Shown piece after piece: positions 58,455 to 64,000 of a stretch of 64,000 nt of DNA. The DNA comes from Catonia carolina (lineage: Eukaryota; Arthropoda; Insecta; Hemiptera; Achilidae). Within the stretch, counting starts at the first letter, position 1; each line of letters opens with the position of its first letter. The translations under genes and the position numbers were made by a program. The stretch lies in assembly GCA_035578175.1 (NCBI GenBank), contig JAQMRL010000012.1, positions 20,642,671 through 20,706,670 of the forward strand, in the 5' to 3' direction. The notes under the pieces were generated by a model that was not told where the DNA came from, ran no database searches, and worked only from the letters and a program-made list of their open reading frames with translations.

Positions 58455-59045
58455 TTTTGTTTTAAGTTGCAAAAAAGTGCCAAAGAAGCTCATGAAATGT
58501 CAAAATTAGTATATGGCGATAATGTGGTAACTCTGAAGACTATTCGCAAGAGGCGTGAGTCAATTAAAGACTAGCTACGATCGGGATGTCCTTTGACTTC
58601 ATCAAAAACTTATGAAAACATGTTCGAAGAGGTGATTGATTATTCGAGAGCTTTCTGAAGATCTGAACATCTTGTACGGTTCCGTGCAAAACATTTACAA
58701 CCAATAACTTACAAGTGAGACAAGTTAGTACAACATTAGTTACCAGACTTCTCCCCTCTTCTTGTCAACCTTGCCACAGCTCACTTGGGATCTGCAAGTT
58801 TTTGATCAAAAAAAGATTCCTGTCTGTCTACATCTGCCTTACTCTCCATATTTAGCACCATATGACTTTTGGCTTTTCCCAAAACTAAAAACCATGCTAA
58901 AAGGAAACTGTTTTGACACCTTTCCTAACATTAAAAGGGCCATGACAGAACAGTTGTAGGTCATCCGAGTAAAGCCTTCCAGAAATGCTTCCAATCAAAA
59001 AATCTATGTTGGGATAATCACAGCTCTAGCCTGGGAGATTAATTC
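58455..59045 (+). pseudogene. Mariner transposase relic
   Basis: SAKEAHEMSKLVYGDNVVTL..., then LHLPYSPYLAPYDFWLFPKL and KTMLKGNCFDTFPNIKRAMT (58820-58957), the third-Asp region of mariner transposases. Middle part lost or scrambled. Between exons F and G. Confidence 0.7.
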
Positions 59046-59328
59046 AAATTTGATGTGAGCTTATTACTTTCTTCATAATAAAATTATTTACTATATTTTT
59101 CATCATATCTTGTATGGCTGTGATTCGTTTGCTGTTGCAAACGTGGCAATATGTATCAGTTGGAAGAAGATATATTGGTTGACCAAGCAAGAGATGGATG
59201 CCATGTTCAGTCAAGGTAGATGTTGATGATATTGACTGATTCATAATAACCACAAAGGTACTTTTTAACAGCATTTTTATCATGTACAGAATTTTGTAGA
59301 TTAAAAAACATTTTTTCATTTGTTACAG

Positions 59329-59432
59329 TGCTCTTAATAACTATATGATGTGGACATTAGCTGCAAAATATTTGCCGTATCTATCGGAAAAATTTAGAAA
59401 TACCTATAGCTTGTTTAGAAGAGATATGTTCG
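59329..59432 (+). CDS. M13 peptidase exon G
   Basis: Acceptor TTTGTTACAG, donor GTAAGT. It encodes SALNNYMMWTLAAKYLPYLS, then EKFRNTYSLFRRDMFG. The NNY..W motif is a hallmark of the family. It ends one base into a codon. I found no following exon (a P-R-W-x-x-C type start would be expected) before the end of the window. Confidence 0.9.
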
Positions 59433-59529
59433 GTAAGTTTTCATTTAAAATAAGAAAAATTAATATATTTATAATCTATTTTTCTAGGAATTTAAATAGT
59501 TTTTAGTGGTTTGTTACAATCATGTTAAA

Positions 59530-61250
59530 ATAAAAAGCAGGACTACAGATTTCTTTTGAGAAAACTAAATACAATAATAAACATTAAAACAGCCCTGCAC
59601 CACTTGAAGACAATATGGAAAAATAGGGAAAATTGACAGCTTCAAGTATCTTGGGAAGATGATACAAGCAAAGACCAGTGAAAAGGAAGTTAATAACAAC
59701 GGACGAGGAAAGATGGCTAGTGTACTCTGAAGAACTCACCATATGTAAAAGAAGAAGCACTCTCAAGACGAGCCGAAATTGGACATTATAATTCTGTGAT
59801 AAAACCTGTGTGTACATGAGTGAGTGCCTTAGAATGACTGGGAAGGCTGGTATAACAGAAGCAGAAAAATTTGGTGTGAAACACTCGCACAACTTTCTCT
59901 TGCCAATGCAAATAATTAACAATAAACCTAAGATTAGTATTAAAACATTAGAAATAAACAAAAAACTAATCTCAATAAACATAACCTAATTTTAATCATG
60001 AGTGAAAGACGCAATATGAAAATCAACCTCAGTTTGGCTTAAAAATACAGAAAATAACTCTTTTACACTAAACTAGGCTCTATAGAGAAAAATGCTCTGA
60101 ATGAAAGTTGTAGATCTTTTAATATCCTATAAATTTGATTATATACACTTTTGTCGTAAAATGCACACTAAGGCCAAAATCGTAAAAAAAACGATTTTCC
60201 ACACGTTTTCGTGAGAAAAAACAGAAAATCGCTAATTACCACTAAACTAAGCGTTATAAAAAAAATGTTTGAAATAAAAGTTGTAGGATTTTAAATTCTC
60301 TACAACTTTTATTGTATAAATTTTTGCGCTAAAATGCATATTAAAGCCACAATCTTAAAAAAACAATTTTTTTATGTGAAAACAGCCTCGTCAAGAATTT
60401 CAGCAAACATGGCGCCTACCCTATCTTTTAGAGCATAAAAAATTTAGTAAACCAGGCAATTTAAAAAAAAAATCGTAAGACCCGTTTTTGAGAACATCGC
60501 AAAAAAGTGAAAAATTACACGAATAAACTACTACTTGTGGTTGACTGATTTTGATGAAAATGTTTGTGTCGGGTCCAGTAGTGGTGTCTAACTTAAGTTT
60601 CAAGTTCGTTTGATGTTCCGTTCTTGAGTTATTCTGTTCACACACACACACAGACCAATCGCTAAAAACATGGTTTTTGGATTCAGGGAGTCTGAAAATG
60701 TGTAGATCCGGTGAAAACTCTTTTTCAAAAAATCAACATGAAAACAATACTTTCATTCTCATGTATTCATATAGGCAAGAGAAAGTAAAAATTTGAGAGA
60801 AAGATCCTCTGCAAGATATTGGGTTCGAAGGTAGTAGATTGAGAATATAGATTATGAGGTTGAGAAGAACTTTACAAGGAATATGAACAATTAATGGAAA
60901 TGGTTAGAAAAGGAAGAATAAAATTCTACGGACACCTGTGTAGAATTGATGTAAACCGGTTGACAAAAAAATCTTTTAAAGACACTAAATAATAGACTAA
61001 GGTGTCAGATAAATGATTTAATGAAGCCAGAAAGGATATTGAAAAACCTGGAATATACTGAGAAAACTTAATGAACAGAACCGAATTCGGACGAATAATT
61101 ACAGACTTTAAGGGCTTACACGAAGATAAAAAAACAGAACACCGGGTGGACAGAAGAAAGGAGCAAAGCCTACAGTAAGCAAATGCTGTGAATGTGGGCT
61201 GCAAAAAGAGTTTCCAGAAATGTTTAAAGTCACCTCACGTGCTCATTTTT
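59530..61250 (+). pseudogene. Non-LTR RT fragment split by an HLE
   Basis: ISFEKTKYNNKH..., SFKYLGKMIQAKTSEKEVNN before the HLE; KFERKILCKILGSKVVD, GRIKFYGHLCRIDVNRLTKK and ITDFKGLHEDKKTEHRVDRR after it. Same family as 43865. Confidence 0.75.
59870..60791 (+). mobile_element. HLE full-length copy in an RT fragment
   Basis: 922 bp, TTTGGTGTGAAACACTCGCA (C to T at position 2) to GAGAAAGTAAAAA. Flanks join to GCAGAAAAA|TTTGAGAG, matching the empty paralog at 44374-44402 with no duplication. Microsatellite only (CA)7. Confidence 0.9.
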
Positions 61251-61530
61251 TCAAATATTTGCATTGGTCATCTTTTTTCATCTGTTATTGTTCCATTCCT
61301 TTTCACTGGTCTTTGGTTGTATTATCTTCCCAAGATATTTTAAGCTATTAACTTTCGTAATTTTTTTGTATTGTGTCTTCAGGTGACGCGAGGCTGTTGT
61401 GATATTTGTTATGTATTGTCTGTTGTGATATTTGTTATGTATTTAGTTTCTCAAAGGAAATCTGTAGTCCTACTTTTTCTAATGAACCAAGTTTATAAAC
61501 AATTTTCTACAGAAATTGACACAGTTTTGG
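61251..61530 (-). pseudogene. Non-LTR RT fragment, inverted
   Basis: Minus strand: ISFEKLN..., KKITKVNSLKYLGKIIQPKT, SEKEWNNNR. It forms an inverted pair with 59530-59775. Confidence 0.65.
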
Positions 61531-62084
61531 GTCCTTGTAATAGTCGTAATTCAAGTTGTAGAATAACCAATCCATAGAGTTACTTGATCATACTTCAATT
61601 TTCTTTAAAAGTTATGTAATTCATTAATTAATTTTGTCATACATCTGTTATTTCTTTTTGATTGCAACATTTTTTTGGCTTAAATAGAGGTTTTACTGGA
61701 TTATTACTGCATATATTATTATTCCATTGGTATACAATATTGTGTACTAAATAGTTCCTTCCCTCTTACTCCATTACTAATTGAAATATTATTTTGTTTT
61801 AATACTTTCATTTTGTTTACATTTTCTCAAAGCATTTGGAAGGATTAGATTTGAAGGTTAGTTTGGTAAATTCAATTGTGTGTGTGTGTGTTTATTAGTG
61901 TCTTTTGTGTATACTTGAATTTTAATGTATTTCTTATTTGTTAAAATTGTAATTTTTAAAGGAGCTATTTCAGTAATATTTTTGATTTTGTGGATTGATA
62001 TTTCTTTATTGATTTTAACTTGTGACAACTTAATTTGATCAAATGATTGCGACCATTTGGTTCAAATATATATATATATATATA
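61531..62084. other. No gene seen
   Basis: AT-rich; (GT)7 at 61877. An expected eighth peptidase exon is not visible. Confidence 0.4.
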
Positions 62085-62200
62085 TATATTTTTTTTATTT
62101 AATGTCGCATCAACTACAAGGTCATTAGCGACGACGTTGGGGTGTAACTGTGTGTAATGAGGATGAAATGAATTTTTGTAACGTATGTAAATATATTTTT
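62085..62200 (-). repeat. SINE-1-type tail, inverted
   Basis: Minus strand contains GTCGCTAATGACCTTGTAGT and TTAAATAAAAAAAA, as in SINE-1, next to TTACAAAAATTCATTTCATC as in SINE-2. The AT microsatellite lies next to it at 62067-62090. Confidence 0.6.
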
Positions 62201-62651
62201 ATATACATGTTACACACAGGTTAAAATCCCAATTTATATGATATTAAAACTATGATTTACTAAATTTAGATTTGAATTTATTTTTTAGTCACATTAACAT
62301 CTTGATTATTGGTGACTATTTTGGGGTATGAAACATTTGCTTTTGGCATTTAATAATTTCCAGACCGTAGCTAGGAATCTTACTCGGAACTGTTTGCTTG
62401 GTAGGCTAGCAGAAAAATTTTCTTTACCAAAAAAAAAATTTCATTCTCTTACTCTGTTTTTAGCACAATTATAGGTTAGAACATTGGAATGGTTACCTTG
62501 AGGTATGGAAATTAATAAGTGCATTTAATTGCCTGTATCTTTGTTGCTGATAGATCAACGAGAATTAAATTTCATAAATATATAGAAATAAGATACCTGG
62601 TTTTATTAGTGTAAATAACAATGTAATATGTACAAAAAGTTTTGAACTACA

Positions 62652-63581
62652 AGAGACGTTCAAAAATTAACCGAAATTGCCTTGCCATTGCCAAACAAGG
62701 AATAAGATAGCTTTATTAGCAATGAGATTACATGCACATTCTTGTTTGGACGGTGCATAGTTGTGTCAGTACTCCATGCGACGTGGATGTGAGTGGTCAG
62801 TCAACATAATGTCGCAGTTCGAACAGCATGTGAACATCAGGTTCTTGTGCAAATTGGGAAAGTCAGCTTCAGAGACGCTGTTGGCTCTGCATCAAGTTTA
62901 TGGTGATAATGCACGAAAAGAATCCGCTGTTTACGACTGGTTTGCGTGGTTTTAGAAAGGACAAGAGATGTTAAAGAATGACGAGCCCAGGGGAAACCTT
63001 TAACATTCTGAAATGTAAAAGTGAAACATCTGATTCTAAATGATCGAAGAATGACAATCCTTAAGTTGGCGGACAAAGTCGGCATGTCACTGTGATCAAC
63101 TCATATCATTTTACGGGAGGATTTGACATGAGATGTGTCTATGTGAAGTTTGTTCTGAGGCTGCTGAACACGGATCAGATGGAATGTCGCTTGATAATCA
63201 GTGGCAAACTGTTTGAGACAAGTTGAAGGACCCTACGTTCCTCCAACAGATTGTCACCGGTGATGAATTTTGGGTGTTCGCCTACGACTCGGGAAACTAA
63301 ACAGCAATAATTGGAGTGGGACATAACATCGTCTCCCAGACCAAAGAAGGACATTGAATCAAATGCGACGACTCAGCTCCAACAGATTCCGAAATAATCT
63401 TTCTACTGCTGCTTCCAACTATGGCAGGATCAAAGGAACGTGTGAGCGCAGGTGTGTGTGTGTGTGTGCACATGCGCATGCGTGCAAGGGTAATTCTTCG
63501 AAGGTGATTAGGTAAGCATTGCCATAAGTCATAACATTACCATGCTGAACCACCATTACGGGAACATTTTGAACGCCCCTC
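62652..63581 (+). mobile_element. Mariner relic with both ends
   Basis: Ends AGAGACGTTCAAAAATTAAC and, inverted, GAGGGGCGTTCAAAATGTTCC. Inside: MSQFEQHVNIRFLCKLGKSA, SETLLALHQVYGDNARKESA, VYDWFAWF; later LKDPTFLQQIVTGDEFWVFA (first catalytic Asp of the TGDE box retained). Many stops and a GT microsatellite at 63450-63467. Confidence 0.8.
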
Positions 63582-64000
63582 GAATAATCATTGAAAGTTG
63601 TTGGCTGGTGTGATCAGTCCATGCCACTAAAAAGGTTAATTTTGATTAACCTTGTGATTTAGGTTTACATTTTTTATTAGAAAATCTCTTTCCTTTTCTA
63701 AAGGCCTTTTTTTTAATACAGAATTTTCTGATATATTTGGTGTTATTATTTTTCCTAATATTATTGTGTACTTAAAAATAGCATAGCTCCTTGAAATTAT
63801 GATTTATTTATATAGTAATGTTTTAATATTTTTTTGTCAATTTATAATGTATGCAAATAATTCAAATTTGTCAAATGTGTATGTATATGTGCTTTTGTAT
63901 ATTTTTGCTTATAATCGTTGTAAATGTTACCTAATCTGTGGTTTCACCCGGAATCTATGCTTGCGATTTTCTGTTGTTTAATGTGTTTTTGTAATTGAAA
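63582..64000. other. No gene seen
   Basis: AT-rich sequence to the window end. Confidence 0.4.

Larger units (their letters stand above)
33633..59432 (+). other. M13 metallopeptidase gene, internal part (seven exons)
   Basis: Seven exons at 33633-33768, 38802-38960, 43494-43642, 47125-47187, 51778-51978, 58080-58207 and 59329-59432 join with matching phases (136+159+149+63+201+128+104 = 940 nt, about 313 residues) and no stop. The product matches the N-terminal domain of M13 peptidases: it opens with the PCEDF...CGSW cysteine motif, then has the LGLPDRSYY element and the LNNYMMW helix in the expected order. Family knowledge: M13 enzymes are usually type II membrane zinc endopeptidases that trim extracellular peptides. 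The catalytic HExxH and ExxxD motifs lie in the C-terminal half, beyond this window, and the cytoplasmic/TM start lies upstream. So activity cannot be judged, and neprilysin, ECE and the insect gone-early type cannot be told apart. Introns are 1.1-6.1 kb and are full of transposons. Confidence 0.9.

Noticed and set aside
59433..64000. An eighth peptidase exon
   Set aside because: No phase-1 exon with the expected M13 sequence and splice borders could be found; it probably lies beyond the window.

Overview
The window is a piece of an AT-rich, repeat-laden animal nuclear genome, most likely an insect. The grounds are spliced exons with canonical GT-AG borders, THAP and HTH/DDE transposase relics, jockey- and RTE-like non-LTR retroelements, tRNA-derived SINEs, Harbinger, mariner and Tigger/pogo-type elements, and long dinucleotide microsatellites. 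I cannot name the species. There is no bacterial or viral gene layout.

Host gene: seven exons on the plus strand (33633-59432) splice in perfect phase into about 313 residues of the N-terminal domain of an M13 (neprilysin/ECE/gone-early class) metallopeptidase. The start of the protein and its zinc-binding catalytic half lie outside the window. A second possible host or TE-derived gene is a small THAP zinc-finger ORF (5604-5909) with a coiled-coil segment just downstream in another frame.

Everything else is mobile DNA. (1) The dominant family is a roughly 0.95-1.1 kb non-autonomous element, called HLE here. It starts TCTGGTGTGA, ends with a small hairpin followed by GTAAAAA, sits between A and T without a target duplication, carries an internal 176-bp duplication and holds a GT microsatellite at a fixed place. 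About fifteen copies or fragments occur on both strands, including a seamless head-to-tail array of four (18835-23790). The features are Helitron/Helentron-like but the 3' end is not canonical. (2) 48407-50906 is an exactly 2500-bp DNA transposon with about 310-bp terminal inverted repeats (TIRs), an 8-bp palindromic target duplication and an open 496-codon gene of a family I cannot name. (3) 53947-56347 is a decayed TIR transposon with a pseudogene of the YSDTC-GQNRN type. (4) Two approximately 640-bp solo-LTR-like elements (3678-4298 and 32943-33590) carry a TATA box and a perfect replication-dependent histone mRNA stem-loop on their transcript strand. (5) Two internally deleted mariners (13122-14077 and 21513-22466) have TA duplications and empty sites in the same window. 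(6) Four SINE families are often nested in one another or in LINE fragments with clear target duplications. (7) Harbinger, jockey, RTE-like and older mariner relics fill the rest.

Layout: 1-9 kb, HLE copies, SINEs, the first LTR and THAP; 9.5-14.1 kb, a nested stack of TIR/foldback elements; 14.3-28.3 kb, HLE-rich with the tandem array; 28.4-33.6 kb, LINE/SINE debris and the second LTR; 33.6-59.4 kb, the peptidase exons with TE-filled introns; 59.5-64 kb, LINE, HLE and mariner remains.
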